A DNA stretch of 64,000 nt from Arthrobacter sp. StoSoilB5 (GTDB lineage: Bacteria; Actinomycetota; Actinomycetes; Actinomycetales; Micrococcaceae), in NCBI RefSeq assembly GCF_019977235.1, contig NZ_AP024646.1:1736001-1800000 (forward strand), read 5' to 3'. The notes beneath the pieces were generated by a model that was given only the letters and a program-made list of their open reading frames with translations, ran no database searches and was not told the DNA's origin. The translations under genes were made by a program, and so were the position numbers. The number at the start of each line of letters is the position of its first letter. Within the stretch, counting starts at the first letter, position 1. Below, piece by piece: positions 36,549-47,458 of the stretch.

Positions 36549-37711
36549 CCATTACCGCCCCCAAGGGATTCCGCGCTGCAGGCGTCAAGGCCGGCATCAA
36601 GGCCTCCGGCAACCCGGACCTGGCCCTCGTGGTCAATGACGGTCCGCTTAAGGCTGCTGCTGCCGTTTTCACGTCCAACCGAGTGGCTGCCGCGCCCGTC
36701 CATTGGTCCCGCCAGGTGGTCAGCGATGGACGTGTGGACGCCGTAATCCTGAACTCCGGCGGTGCCAACGCCTGCACCGGTCCGCAGGGATTCCAGAACA
36801 CCCACGCCACGGCCGAGAAGGTGGCGGACGTGCTGGGCGTCTCAGCTTCCGACGTCGTGGTTTGTTCCACTGGCCTCATAGGCGAGCAGTTGCCCATGGA
36901 CAAGATCCTTCCGGGTGTCGAAGCCGCGTTCCGGGAGCTGTCCGAGGACGGCGGCGCAGCCGCAGCCACGGCGATCATGACCACGGACAGCGTCTCCAAG
37001 GAAGCCGTCTTCACTGGAACCGATGCTGAAGGCAAGCAATTCACCGTTGGTGGCATCGCAAAGGGTGCCGGCATGCTGGCACCCGGCCTCGCCACGATGC
37101 TGGTAGTCCTCACAACCGACGCCGAGGTTCCGGCGGATGAACTCGACGTCGTCCTCCGCGATGCCACGCGTGTCACGTTTGATCGCGCAGACTCTGACGG
37201 TTGCATGTCCACCAACGACACCGTGGTGCTGATGGCCTCGGGTGCCTCCGAAGCGCTGCCCTCTGCGGAGCAGCTGAGCGAGGCCATCACGAAGGTCTGC
37301 GCCGAGTTGGCCCGTAAGCTCATCGGCGATGCCGAGGGCGCCAGCCACGACATCGCCATCCGTACGTTCAACGCAGCCAGCGAACGCGACGCAGAGATCG
37401 TCAGCCGCGCTGTTGCCCGCTCCAACCTCTTCAAGGCGGCGATCTTCGGCAAGGATCCCAACTGGGGCCGGGTGCTCTCGGCAGTGGGTACCACGGATGC
37501 CGTGTTCGAAGCTGACCAGCTCAACGTCTCCATGAACGGCGTGCAGATCTGCCGCAACGGCAGCATCGGCGATGACCGCAACCTGGTGGACCTGGAACCG
37601 CGTGAAGTGCTCGTCGACATCGACCTGCAGGCCGGCGACGCCGAGGCAACCATCTGGACCAATGACCTCACGCACGACTACGTGCATGAGAACAGCGCTT
37701 ACTCGAGCTGA
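36545..37711 (+). CDS. argJ: Bifunctional glutamate N-acetyltransferase / ornithine acetyltransferase
   Basis: The product is 388 residues from GTG 36545. It recycles the acetyl group from acetylornithine to glutamate, so no ArgE is required. The autoproteolysis site is visible in AIMTTDS, where Thr146 becomes the N-terminal nucleophile of the beta chain. The [10 protein letters not shown] oxyanion region precedes it. Whether it is mono- or bifunctional (acetyl-CoA use) cannot be told from sequence. Confidence 0.96.
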   Translation: MTITAPKGFRAAGVKAGIKASGNPDLALVVNDGPLKAAAAVFTSNRVAAAPVHWSRQVVSDGRVDAVILNSGGANACTGPQGFQNTHATAEKVADVLGVSASDVVVCSTGLIGEQLPMDKILPGVEAAFRELSEDGGAAAATAIMTTDSVSKEAVFTGTDAEGKQFTVGGIAKGAGMLAPGLATMLVVLTTDAEVPADELDVVLRDATRVTFDRADSDGCMSTNDTVVLMASGASEALPSAEQLSEAITKVCAELARKLIGDAEGASHDIAIRTFNAASERDAEIVSRAVARSNLFKAAIFGKDPNWGRVLSAVGTTDAVFEADQLNVSMNGVQICRNGSIGDDRNLVDLEPREVLVDIDLQAGDAEATIWTNDLTHDYVHENSAYSS

Positions 37712-37715
37712 GCGG

Positions 37716-38666
37716 ATGACTATGACTGCGCACACCCGGGAAACCACGTCGATGAGCGATGCCCAGGACAAAGCGGGCACACTCATCGAGGCACTGCCCT
37801 GGATCCAGCGTTTCGCTGGAACCACCATGGTGATCAAGTACGGCGGCAACGCCATGGTCAACGATGACCTTCGCCGAGCCTTCGCCGAAGACATCGTGTT
37901 CCTCCACCACGTGGGAATCCACCCTGTGGTGGTTCATGGCGGCGGCCCCCAGATCAACTCCATGCTTGGCCGCCTCGGCATCGAGTCCGAGTTCAAGGGC
38001 GGACTCCGCGTCACCACTCCGGAAGCCATGGATGTGGTTCGCATGGTTCTCACCGGTCAGGTGGGACGTGAACTCGTGGGTTTGATCAATTCGCATGGTC
38101 CCTATGCTGTTGGCATGTCTGGTGAGGATGGCGGCCTGTTGCGCGCCGTGCGCACCGGAACCGTTGTGGACGGCGAGGAAGTGGACCTCGGCTTGGTGGG
38201 CGAAGTCGTGGGCGTGGATCCCGCCGGTATCAAGGACATCCTCGACGCCGGCCGCATCCCCGTGATTTCCACGGTCGCTCCGGAAATCCTCGATGACGGG
38301 AACGGCTCCGGTCCCACTACTGGCCAGGTCCTGAACGTCAACGCAGACACGGCGGCCGCAGCTGTCGCCTCGGCGTTGGGCGCCACCAAGCTCGTCATCC
38401 TGACCGACGTCGAGGGCCTCTACGCCAACTGGCCGGACAAATCGTCGCTGATCTCTTCGCTGACAGCGTCCGAACTCCGCGAGATGCTGCCCAAGCTTGA
38501 GTCGGGCATGATCCCCAAGATGGCCGCCTGCCTGAAGGCCATCGACGAAGGCGTGGAACGCGCGCACATCGTGGATGGCCGGCTGCCGCACTCGATGCTG
38601 CTGGAAACCTTTACGACCGCCGGCATAGGCACCCAGGTAGTACCTGATGAGGAAGTGACCGCATGA
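37716..38666 (+). CDS. argB: Acetylglutamate kinase
   Basis: The product is 316 residues from ATG 37716, four bases after the argJ stop. The alternative ATG at 37752 gives 304 residues and also lies in a non-conserved N-terminus. The amino acid kinase fold shows VIKYGGNAM and the VVHGGGPQI glycine loop; a C-terminal LTDVEGLY and the arginine-sensor-like region suggest feedback inhibition by arginine, as known in actinobacteria. It phosphorylates N-acetylglutamate. Confidence 0.95.
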   Translation: MTMTAHTRETTSMSDAQDKAGTLIEALPWIQRFAGTTMVIKYGGNAMVNDDLRRAFAEDIVFLHHVGIHPVVVHGGGPQINSMLGRLGIESEFKGGLRVTTPEAMDVVRMVLTGQVGRELVGLINSHGPYAVGMSGEDGGLLRAVRTGTVVDGEEVDLGLVGEVVGVDPAGIKDILDAGRIPVISTVAPEILDDGNGSGPTTGQVLNVNADTAAAAVASALGATKLVILTDVEGLYANWPDKSSLISSLTASELREMLPKLESGMIPKMAACLKAIDEGVERAHIVDGRLPHSMLLETFTTAGIGTQVVPDEEVTA

Positions 38667-39937
38667 GCACCAACAAAGCAGAATTGGTCGAAACCCCTGC
38701 CGATGCCATCACTGGCCACAGCACCGGGAGTGACTGGCTCGCACGTTATTCGACGTCGCTGATGGGCGTCTTCGGCACGCCGCAGCGGGTCCTGGTCCGC
38801 GGTGCGGGTTGCCTCGTGTGGGATGCCGACGGCAAGGAGTATCTGGATCTCCTCGGTGGCATCGCCGTGAACGCCCTGGGCCACGCCCACCCGTTCGTCA
38901 CCTCGGTGATCTCCAGCCAGCTCGCCACCCTGGGACACGTCTCCAATTTCTTCACGAGCCCCACGCAGATCGCGTTGGCCGAGAAACTTCTGGCCATCAC
39001 CAACGCTCCGGCCGGATCCAAGGTCTTCTTCGCGAACTCCGGCACGGAGGCCAACGAGGCTGCATTCAAGCTCGCAAGGCGCAACAGCGAAGGGCCCGCA
39101 GGCAAGCGCACCAAGATCATTGCCCTCGAAGGCGCTTTCCACGGCCGCACCATGGGTGCCTTGGCACTCACGGCGAAAGAGGCCTACCGGACTCCTTTCG
39201 AGCCGCTGCCCGGCGGTGTGGTCCACATCCCGTTCGGTGACATCGAAGCCCTGCGCTCCGCCGTCGACGATTCCACAGCAGCCGTCTTCCTTGAGCCGAT
39301 CCAGGGCGAAGCTGGTGTCCGGCCGTTGAGCGCCGAGTACCTGCGGGCGGCCCGGGAAGCAACCAGCAAGGCCGGTGCGCTGCTGATCCTTGATGAGGTC
39401 CAGACAGGGATCGGCCGGACCGGCAAGTGGCTCGCCAGCGAAGACGCGGGCATCGTCCCGGACGCCATCACGCTGGCCAAGGGTCTTGGTGGTGGCTTCC
39501 CCGTTGGTGCGCTGATCACTTTCGGAAGCACGACGTCGGCCCTGCTCACCGCCGGACAGCACGGGACCACTTTCGGTGGAAACCCCGTGGCGACCGCGGC
39601 TGCCCTTGCCACGCTGCATGCGATCGAGAGCCAGGGCGTTCTTCAGAATGTGCTGGCCGTCGGAGCGCACTTGCGTGACGGACTGGCCGAGCTTGATTCC
39701 GTCACTGAAGTACGCGGCGAAGGTCTCCTCATCGGATTCGACGTCAATGCCGATATAGCGCCTGCCATGGTGACGGCGGCGTTGGAGGCAGGCTTCATAA
39801 TCAACAGCCCCGGGCCCCGGACCATCCGGCTTGCGCCTCCGCTGATCCTCACCATCGAGCAGGCAGACCGTTTCCTGGCTGCGCTGCCTGAGCTGATTGC
39901 AACGGCTACGGCCCAAACTGCTAAGGACTCACAGTGA
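38663..39937 (+). CDS. argD: Acetylornithine aminotransferase
   Basis: The product is 424 residues, a class III PLP aminotransferase that makes N-acetylornithine. Family marks are [13 protein letters not shown], the [12 protein letters not shown] aspartate segment and the PLP lysine in [10 protein letters not shown]. The ATG overlaps the argB stop (ATGA) and the stop overlaps argF (GTGA). An N-terminal extension of about 20 residues precedes the usual start. Confidence 0.97.
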   Translation: MSTNKAELVETPADAITGHSTGSDWLARYSTSLMGVFGTPQRVLVRGAGCLVWDADGKEYLDLLGGIAVNALGHAHPFVTSVISSQLATLGHVSNFFTSPTQIALAEKLLAITNAPAGSKVFFANSGTEANEAAFKLARRNSEGPAGKRTKIIALEGAFHGRTMGALALTAKEAYRTPFEPLPGGVVHIPFGDIEALRSAVDDSTAAVFLEPIQGEAGVRPLSAEYLRAAREATSKAGALLILDEVQTGIGRTGKWLASEDAGIVPDAITLAKGLGGGFPVGALITFGSTTSALLTAGQHGTTFGGNPVATAAALATLHAIESQGVLQNVLAVGAHLRDGLAELDSVTEVRGEGLLIGFDVNADIAPAMVTAALEAGFIINSPGPRTIRLAPPLILTIEQADRFLAALPELIATATAQTAKDSQ

Positions 39938-40941
39938 CTACATCCACCACCACCCGTCACTTCCTCAAGGACACGGACCTGAGCCCAGCCGAACAAGCTG
40001 AGGTCCTTGAGCTCGCGGTACGCATGAAGGCCGCTCCGTACAGCGTCCAACCCTTCGCTGGCGAAGGCAACGGCCGCAAGACTGTCGCCGTCATCTTTGA
40101 CAAGACCTCCACCCGAACCCGTGTTTCCTTTGCCACGGGCGTTGCGGACATGGGCGGCAGCGCGCTCATCATCAACCCCGGCGAAGCACAGATCGGCCAC
40201 AAGGAATCCGTGGAGGACACTGCCAAGGTCCTTGAGCGTATGGTCTCCACCATCGTGTGGCGGACCGGGGCCCACTCGGGCCTGGTCGCCATGGCCGAGA
40301 ACTCCAAGGTACCGGTCATCAACGCCCTGTGCGACGATTACCACCCATGCCAGCTCCTCGCTGACCTGCTGACGGTCAAGGAGCACAAAGGCGAACTGAG
40401 GGGCCTGACCATGGCCTACCTCGGTGACGCCGCCAACAACATGGCGAATTCCTACCTTCTTGCTGGCGTAACGGCTGGCATGCACGTCCGTATTTCCGGT
40501 CCCGTTGGCTACTTGCCGGCGGCGGAAATCGTAGAAGCGGCTGAAGCGCGCGCAACGGAGACGGGCGGCTCCGTCCTCGTCACGAGTGATGCAGCCGAGG
40601 CACTTAAGGGCGCCGACGTCGTGGCAACTGACACTTGGGTGTCAATGGGCCAGGAAGCGGAGAAGGAAGCCCGGATGCAGCTCTTCCGCGACTACTCAGT
40701 GGACGAGGCAGCCATGGCGCAGGCCGCGCCGGGCGCCGTGGTTCTTCACTGCCTTCCGGCGTACCGGGGCTATGAAATATCCGCAGGCGTCATCGATGGC
40801 CCGCAGTCAATCGTCTGGGACGAGGCGGAAAACCGACTCCATGCCCAGAAGGCACTCATGGCCTGGCTGATGCACCGTTCCGGACTCGCGTTCGTGGACG
40901 GCCTATCTCCCGTTGAAGGCACTGGGGAGAGCACGTTCTAG
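39934..40941 (+). CDS. argF: Ornithine carbamoyltransferase
   Basis: The product is 335 residues. It makes citrulline from ornithine and carbamoyl phosphate. The carbamoyl-phosphate loop STRTR, the DDYHPCQ motif and the C-terminal HCLPAYRG loop that closes on ornithine are all present. It starts at GTG 39934 in overlap with argD, and its TAG shares one base with the argR GTG. Confidence 0.97.
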   Translation: MTTSTTTRHFLKDTDLSPAEQAEVLELAVRMKAAPYSVQPFAGEGNGRKTVAVIFDKTSTRTRVSFATGVADMGGSALIINPGEAQIGHKESVEDTAKVLERMVSTIVWRTGAHSGLVAMAENSKVPVINALCDDYHPCQLLADLLTVKEHKGELRGLTMAYLGDAANNMANSYLLAGVTAGMHVRISGPVGYLPAAEIVEAAEARATETGGSVLVTSDAAEALKGADVVATDTWVSMGQEAEKEARMQLFRDYSVDEAAMAQAAPGAVVLHCLPAYRGYEISAGVIDGPQSIVWDEAENRLHAQKALMAWLMHRSGLAFVDGLSPVEGTGESTF

Positions 40942-41477
40942 TGTCCACGAATCCGTCGGTTCCGGGCGCCAGCCCGGCCACCAAGACCGCACGCCAGGCG
41001 CGTATCACCGCGATCCTGACGGGTGAGTCCGTGCGTTCCCAGGCAGAGCTTGCAGCCCTGCTGGCGGACGACGGCGTTCAGGTCACCCAAGCCACGCTGT
41101 CCCGCGACCTTGTGGAACTTGGCGCGGTCAGGGTTCGCGGCAAGGAAGGCGCACTGGTCTATGCCGTTCCCGGGGAGGGCGGTGACCGTAACGCTAAAAG
41201 CGGCGTCACGCAGGAAATACTGGACGCGCGGCTCTCCCGGCTATGCGGTGAACTGCTCGTAACGGCTGAGGCTTCGGGCAACATTGTTGTCCTGCGAACA
41301 CCTCCTGGGGCCGCGAACTTCCTAGCACTCGCCATCGACCACTCGGTGATGCCGTCGGTATTGGGTACGATCGCAGGCGACGACACTTTGCTGCTGGTCG
41401 CACGGGATCCCGATGGCGGGGCAGAACTGGCGGCGCGTTTCCTGCGCATGGCCGAAGAAGCCGGGCCTGGCAACTAA
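40941..41477 (+). CDS. argR: Arginine repressor
   Basis: The product is 178 residues from GTG 40941. The N-terminal winged helix (about 15-85) contains the TQATLSRDL recognition helix; the C-terminal hexamerisation and arginine-binding domain has the [10 protein letters not shown] motif. ArgR with arginine represses the operon; sites before argC are plausible. Its position inside the operon gives direct autoregulation. Confidence 0.96.
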   Translation: MSTNPSVPGASPATKTARQARITAILTGESVRSQAELAALLADDGVQVTQATLSRDLVELGAVRVRGKEGALVYAVPGEGGDRNAKSGVTQEILDARLSRLCGELLVTAEASGNIVVLRTPPGAANFLALAIDHSVMPSVLGTIAGDDTLLLVARDPDGGAELAARFLRMAEEAGPGN

Positions 41478-41488
41478 TTGATCTTTTT

Positions 41489-41515
41489 CAGCATTGATTC
41501 ACACAGCATTGATTC
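41489..41515. repeat. 12-base direct repeat between argR and argG
   Basis: CAGCATTGATTC occurs at 41489-41500 and 41504-41515, a 15-base period, in the 71-base argR-argG gap. It may be an operator or promoter part for argGH. No binding factor is identified. Confidence 0.75.
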
Positions 41516-41548
41516 GAATGAACCAAGCAACAACAAAGGAGCACTCTC

Positions 41549-44169
<2,621 letters not shown>

Positions 44170-44177
44170 AACACCAC

Positions 44178-44231
44178 GGGGCGGCACCTCGCAGGTATGC
44201 TCCAAGCATTTCTGTCGCGGGGTGCCGTCCC
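44178..44231 (+). terminator. Hairpin after argH
   Basis: A 15-base GC-rich stem with two G-T pairs (44178-44192 and 44217-44231) encloses a small ATGCT/AGCAT inner hairpin. It lacks a T-run, as often in actinobacteria, and probably ends the arginine operon. Confidence 0.6.
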
Positions 44232-44240
44232 GCTGTGCGT

Positions 44241-44246
44241 TAACAT
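44241..44246 (+). promoter_or_regulatory. -10 element for leaderless DinB-like gene
   Basis: TAACAT ends 6 bases before the ATG at 44253; no ribosome site is present. Confidence 0.5.
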
Positions 44247-44252
44247 GGCGCT

Positions 44253-44990
44253 ATGACCGCAATCACAGCTCAGACGCTGCCTGCAGAGCTTCACAAAGCC
44301 GCTGACATTGTCACCCGTCTCCTCACCAAAATGGACGAAGCTTCCGTGCCGGAACCGTCCGAGCTCCCACGCTGGACCCGTGGCCACGTCCTTGCCCACA
44401 TCGCCGGAATCTCGAACGCGATGGCCCGGCAACTGGAATTCGCGCGGCGCGGCGAAACGGTGGAACTTTACGACGGCGGGGTGGAGGGCCGTACGAAGGC
44501 GATCGAACTTGCCGCCGGGCACAGCCTCCAGGAACACAAGGAGTCCGTGGAAACCGCGTTGGCGCGGGCCCTCTCGGCGTTTGATGCTTTGGGACCCGAC
44601 GACTGGGAGGCCCGCATCAGCTACCGGAACGGCACAGTCCTCGACGGCGGCCTGGCGCTGTGGCGCGAGCTCGTCATCCACGCCTCTGACCTGGGTTTGG
44701 GTTACGGACCAGAGACGTGGAGCCGCCCCCTGTGCGAGCACTTGTTCAATTTCCTCGAAGCACGGGTTCCGGAGACCTACAAATTTGTCCTCCAACCAAC
44801 AGGACTACCGCAGCAAGTCATCGGCAGCGGGGGCACATCGATTGCCATCACGGGTATGCTCACGGACATTGCGGCATGGCTCGCTGGCCGCGAACCAAGC
44901 CTGGGAAGCCTGCGTGCCACCGCGGCGGCCGACGGAGTCGACCTGCCCGAGCTCCTTCCGTGGCCCGCGGCACAACCTGCGGCCCGCTAG
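44253..44990 (+). CDS. Maleylpyruvate isomerase / DinB-like mycothiol-dependent family protein
   Basis: The product is 245 residues. The N-terminal four-helix DinB-like domain has WTRGHVLAHIAG, an ELVIHASDLG segment and a histidine pattern that can bind metal; a C-terminal MDMPI-type domain follows (about 150-240, with GMLTDIAAWLAGR). In actinobacteria such proteins use mycothiol, for example maleylpyruvate isomerase. The substrate is unknown and gentisate genes are not seen here. It is followed by 32-bp tandem repeats. Confidence 0.82.
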   Translation: MTAITAQTLPAELHKAADIVTRLLTKMDEASVPEPSELPRWTRGHVLAHIAGISNAMARQLEFARRGETVELYDGGVEGRTKAIELAAGHSLQEHKESVETALARALSAFDALGPDDWEARISYRNGTVLDGGLALWRELVIHASDLGLGYGPETWSRPLCEHLFNFLEARVPETYKFVLQPTGLPQQVIGSGGTSIAITGMLTDIAAWLAGREPSLGSLRATAAADGVDLPELLPWPAAQPAAR

Positions 44991-44992
44991 TG

Positions 44993-45119
44993 TGATGCTC
45001 TCGCACTTCCTGTGGCGTTTGGGGTGATGCTCTCGCACTTCCTGACGCGTTTGGGGTGATGCTCTCGCACTTCCTGTGGCGTTTGGGGTGATGCTCTCGC
45101 ACTTCCTGACGCGTTGGGG
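44993..45119. repeat. Four tandem 32-bp repeats, alternating A-B-A-B
   Basis: Units run 44993-45024, 45025-45056, 45057-45088 and 45089-45119. Each starts TGATGCTCTCGCACTTCCTG and ends GCGTTTGGGG; the variable triplet between is TGG in units 1 and 3 and ACG in units 2 and 4. The last unit lacks one T. They fill the gap between the converging DinB-like and alkA-type genes. Related units occur at 51202-51278. Confidence 0.95.
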
Positions 45120-46610
45120 CTACGCCTTCTTGGGCTTTGCTGCCGCGCGCCACAAATGCATGGTGGCGTAGGACCGCCAAGGGCTGACTTCCCCGAATTC
45201 AGAGCTGAGGCCGGGACCCGTCGGGAGGGCTTTCAGCCCGTTTCTCACTGCGGCGTCGTTGCCCAGGAAAACGTCCGGCGCTCCCAGCACCCGCATGGCG
45301 ACATACCCTACAGTCCAGGGCCCAACTCCTGGCAACGGCAGCAACATGCGCCCTAACCCTGCAACGTCGTCGCCGTAGCCGAACTCGAGGGCCCCTGTGG
45401 CCATCGCTTCGGCCACGGCAACGATGGACTCGATGCGGCGCTGCGGTCCCCGCAGCAGGGTGCGGCCGTGTTCGGCGAGTTCCGCCGCGGTCGGAAACAG
45501 GCGTTCCAAGCCGGGAAATCCGCCGTCGGCCGGGGATCCAACAGCGGACAATTGGGTCAGGGCCGTTCGGGCAGCAGCAACCGTGATCTGCTGGCCGATC
45601 ATTGCCCTGACCAGCAATTCCTGGGGGTCGACGGCTCCCGGCACGCGAATTCCAGGAATCTCCTTGATGCTCCCTGTGAGCCGGGGGTCCATGGCCAAGG
45701 CGTCGTCGATCGCTTCTGGATCGGCGTCCAGATCGAACAACCTGCGCACACGACTCAACAAGACCGGGAGGTCGTGGAGGTCCACGACGCTGGCTGACAA
45801 CTGCAATGGATTGCCCTGCCTTGAGGGGCTGTAGGCCACCGAGAACGAGGCGTTGCCCCGGGGGAGGCGGAGGGTTCGGGCATAGGTCCTGGTTCCATCG
45901 TGTCCGGTGCTTGCCGCCTCAATGCCCGGCACCGCACGAACTGCCAGGAAGTCGAAGATTCCCGGGTCGAAGGGCTCCCGATACGGCAGATTCAACGTCA
46001 GAGCCGCTGGCGTCCCGTCGCTTGCCTCCCCAGCACCCCGGCGAACGCCGGATTTCGCGCCCGTGGCACGTAACGCCGTCGGGGTCATCGCGAACACCTC
46101 TGCGATGGTGTCGTTGAATTGCCGCACGCTGTTGAAACCGGAAGCGAAGGCGACGTCGGCGAGCAGCATATCTGTCGAGACCAGCAGCGTCCTGGCCGTC
46201 TGCGCCCTGCTTGCCCGTGCCAGGGAGAGGGGACCGGCACCCAGTTCATGGCTGAGGATGCGGTTGAGTTGCCGTGCGGAGTAGCCCAGGCGGTGCGCGA
46301 GGCCGTCGACGCCCTCGCGGCTGATGACGCCGTCGTTGATGAGGCGCATCGCGCGGCCGGCGATGTCCGAGCGGATGTTCCAAGCCGGCGTGCCGGGGAC
46401 GGCTTCCGGGAGGCATCGCTTGCAAGCGCGGTACCCGGCTTCGTGGGCAGCGGCCGAGGTTTCGTAGAACGTGACGTTCTCGGCCTTCGGCGTCCGGGCG
46501 GGGCACGACGGTCGGCAGTAGATGCCCGTGGAGCTGACGGCCGTGAAGAATTGACCGTCGAACCGGGTGTCCCGGGCGTCGATTGCCCTGTAGCGCTGCC
46601 AGAAGTCCAT
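45120..46610 (-). CDS. Ada-AlkA fusion: methyl-sensing activator and 3-methyladenine DNA glycosylase II
   Basis: The product is 496 residues from ATG 46610. The N-terminal Ada zinc domain (about 1-75) has the four cysteines in GIYCRPSC and CKRC, of which the first is the methylphosphotriester acceptor. An AraC-type DNA-binding domain follows (about 85-185). The C-terminal half is AlkA: an N-terminal AlkA fold, then the helix-hairpin-helix motif LPGVGPWTVGY and the catalytic aspartate in APDVF. The Ogt methyltransferase domain of E. coli Ada is absent. It likely activates its own and neighbouring repair genes and excises alkylated bases. In-frame sequence upstream to 46985 is a shadow of the opposing gene. 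Confidence 0.93.
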   Translation of the reverse strand: MDFWQRYRAIDARDTRFDGQFFTAVSSTGIYCRPSCPARTPKAENVTFYETSAAAHEAGYRACKRCLPEAVPGTPAWNIRSDIAGRAMRLINDGVISREGVDGLAHRLGYSARQLNRILSHELGAGPLSLARASRAQTARTLLVSTDMLLADVAFASGFNSVRQFNDTIAEVFAMTPTALRATGAKSGVRRGAGEASDGTPAALTLNLPYREPFDPGIFDFLAVRAVPGIEAASTGHDGTRTYARTLRLPRGNASFSVAYSPSRQGNPLQLSASVVDLHDLPVLLSRVRRLFDLDADPEAIDDALAMDPRLTGSIKEIPGIRVPGAVDPQELLVRAMIGQQITVAAARTALTQLSAVGSPADGGFPGLERLFPTAAELAEHGRTLLRGPQRRIESIVAVAEAMATGALEFGYGDDVAGLGRMLLPLPGVGPWTVGYVAMRVLGAPDVFLGNDAAVRNGLKALPTGPGLSSEFGEVSPWRSYATMHLWRAAAKPKKA

Positions 46611-46679
46611 TCCTTCATCCTGCCAGCCGGCCCTCGCCACTGCTAGCGGAAATCGGACATGGCCGTTCTGCTGTTTTGC

Positions 46680-46685
46680 TAGTGT
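46680..46685 (+). promoter_or_regulatory. -10 element for leaderless mpg
   Basis: TAGTGT ends 6 bases before the ATG at 46692, with no ribosome site between. It lies in the 81-base divergent gap between two alkylation-repair genes. Confidence 0.5.
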
Positions 46686-46691
46686 CTGGTC

Positions 46692-47357
46692 ATGAGCTCG
46701 TCCATGGAGAACGGCAACGGCGTCAGCGGCCCCGAAGAAGTGCGTAGGTTCCTTGAGGGGGATCCGCGTGTTATCGCTCCGCTGATACTGGGCGCCGTGC
46801 TCAGCCACCATTCCGAAGCCGGCCCGGTCTCGGTCAGGCTCACGGAGGTGGAGGCGTATATGGGTCCACACGATTCCGAACACCCCGATCCCGGGTCGCA
46901 CACCTTCGGCGGTCCCACTGCCCGGAACGCGCCCATGTTCGGACCGCCGGGATTCCTGTACGTCTACTTCACTTACGGCATGCACTACTGTGCCAATATC
47001 GTGTGCGGTCCCGAGGGCTCACCGTCCGCGCTGCTCTTGCGGGCCGGCGAGATTGTCGATGGTGAGGGCCTCGCCAGTGTCCGCAGGCCTGCCTCCAAAA
47101 CGCACAAGGACTTGGCGAGTGGACCGGCACGGCTCGCCTCCGCGCTGGGACTCACGACGGCGGACACCGGGCGTGACGCTCTCGCCCCACCATTGGGCCT
47201 CTGGTTGCCCAAGACTCCGGCAGCGGCCGTGGCCAGCGGGCCGCGGGTTGGAGTGGCTGGTCCCGGTGGGAGTACCGACTATCCCTGGCGCTTCTGGATC
47301 GAAGACGATCCCACCGTGTCACGATACAAAGCAGCGCGGCCACGCAACCGCGCGTGA
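46692..47357 (+). CDS. mpg: 3-methyladenine DNA glycosylase, AAG/MPG type
   Basis: The product is 221 residues. It flips out and removes alkylated purines and hypoxanthine. Family marks are LTEVEAYMGPHDSEHP with the catalytic glutamate, the ARNAPMFGPPGFLYVYFTYGMHYC intercalating tyrosine region, and LLLRAGE. An ATG at 46704 would remove four residues. It is divergent from the Ada-AlkA gene and may share its control. Confidence 0.95.
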   Translation: MSSSMENGNGVSGPEEVRRFLEGDPRVIAPLILGAVLSHHSEAGPVSVRLTEVEAYMGPHDSEHPDPGSHTFGGPTARNAPMFGPPGFLYVYFTYGMHYCANIVCGPEGSPSALLLRAGEIVDGEGLASVRRPASKTHKDLASGPARLASALGLTTADTGRDALAPPLGLWLPKTPAAAVASGPRVGVAGPGGSTDYPWRFWIEDDPTVSRYKAARPRNRA

Positions 47358-47416
47358 ACTTTTGGGCCCTTGGTCCGCCATGTGGCATGCACCCCGCACG
47401 TTTACCAAAATCGCTG

Positions 47417-47422
47417 TAGAAT
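47417..47422 (+). promoter_or_regulatory. -10 element for helD-like gene
   Basis: TAGAAT ends 36 bases before the ATG at 47459, and AGGGG (47444-47448) is a suitable ribosome site. No clear -35 was found and no rifampicin-associated inverted repeat is visible upstream. Confidence 0.5.
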
Positions 47423-47458
47423 GGACGGTCTGTCTTTTGCGATAGGGGTTACGGTTCG

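Noticed and set aside
36451..37671. 406-codon minus-strand frame opposite argJ
   Set aside because: Typical high-GC antisense frame; composition is Ser/Thr/Pro-rich nonsense and argJ is certain.
44993..45119. CRISPR array
   Set aside because: Repeats are directly adjacent without spacers, and no cas genes are present.
44860..45180. Antisense open frame across the 32-bp repeats
   Set aside because: It translates the repeats into a low-complexity peptide and runs into both flanking genes; no ribosome site.
46611..46985. N-terminal extension of the Ada-AlkA protein
   Set aside because: It would be antisense to mpg and precede the canonical start of the Ada domain.
47358..47458. Rifampicin-associated element upstream of the HelD-type gene
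   Set aside because: The expected 19-base inverted repeat is not present, so rifampicin induction is not supported.
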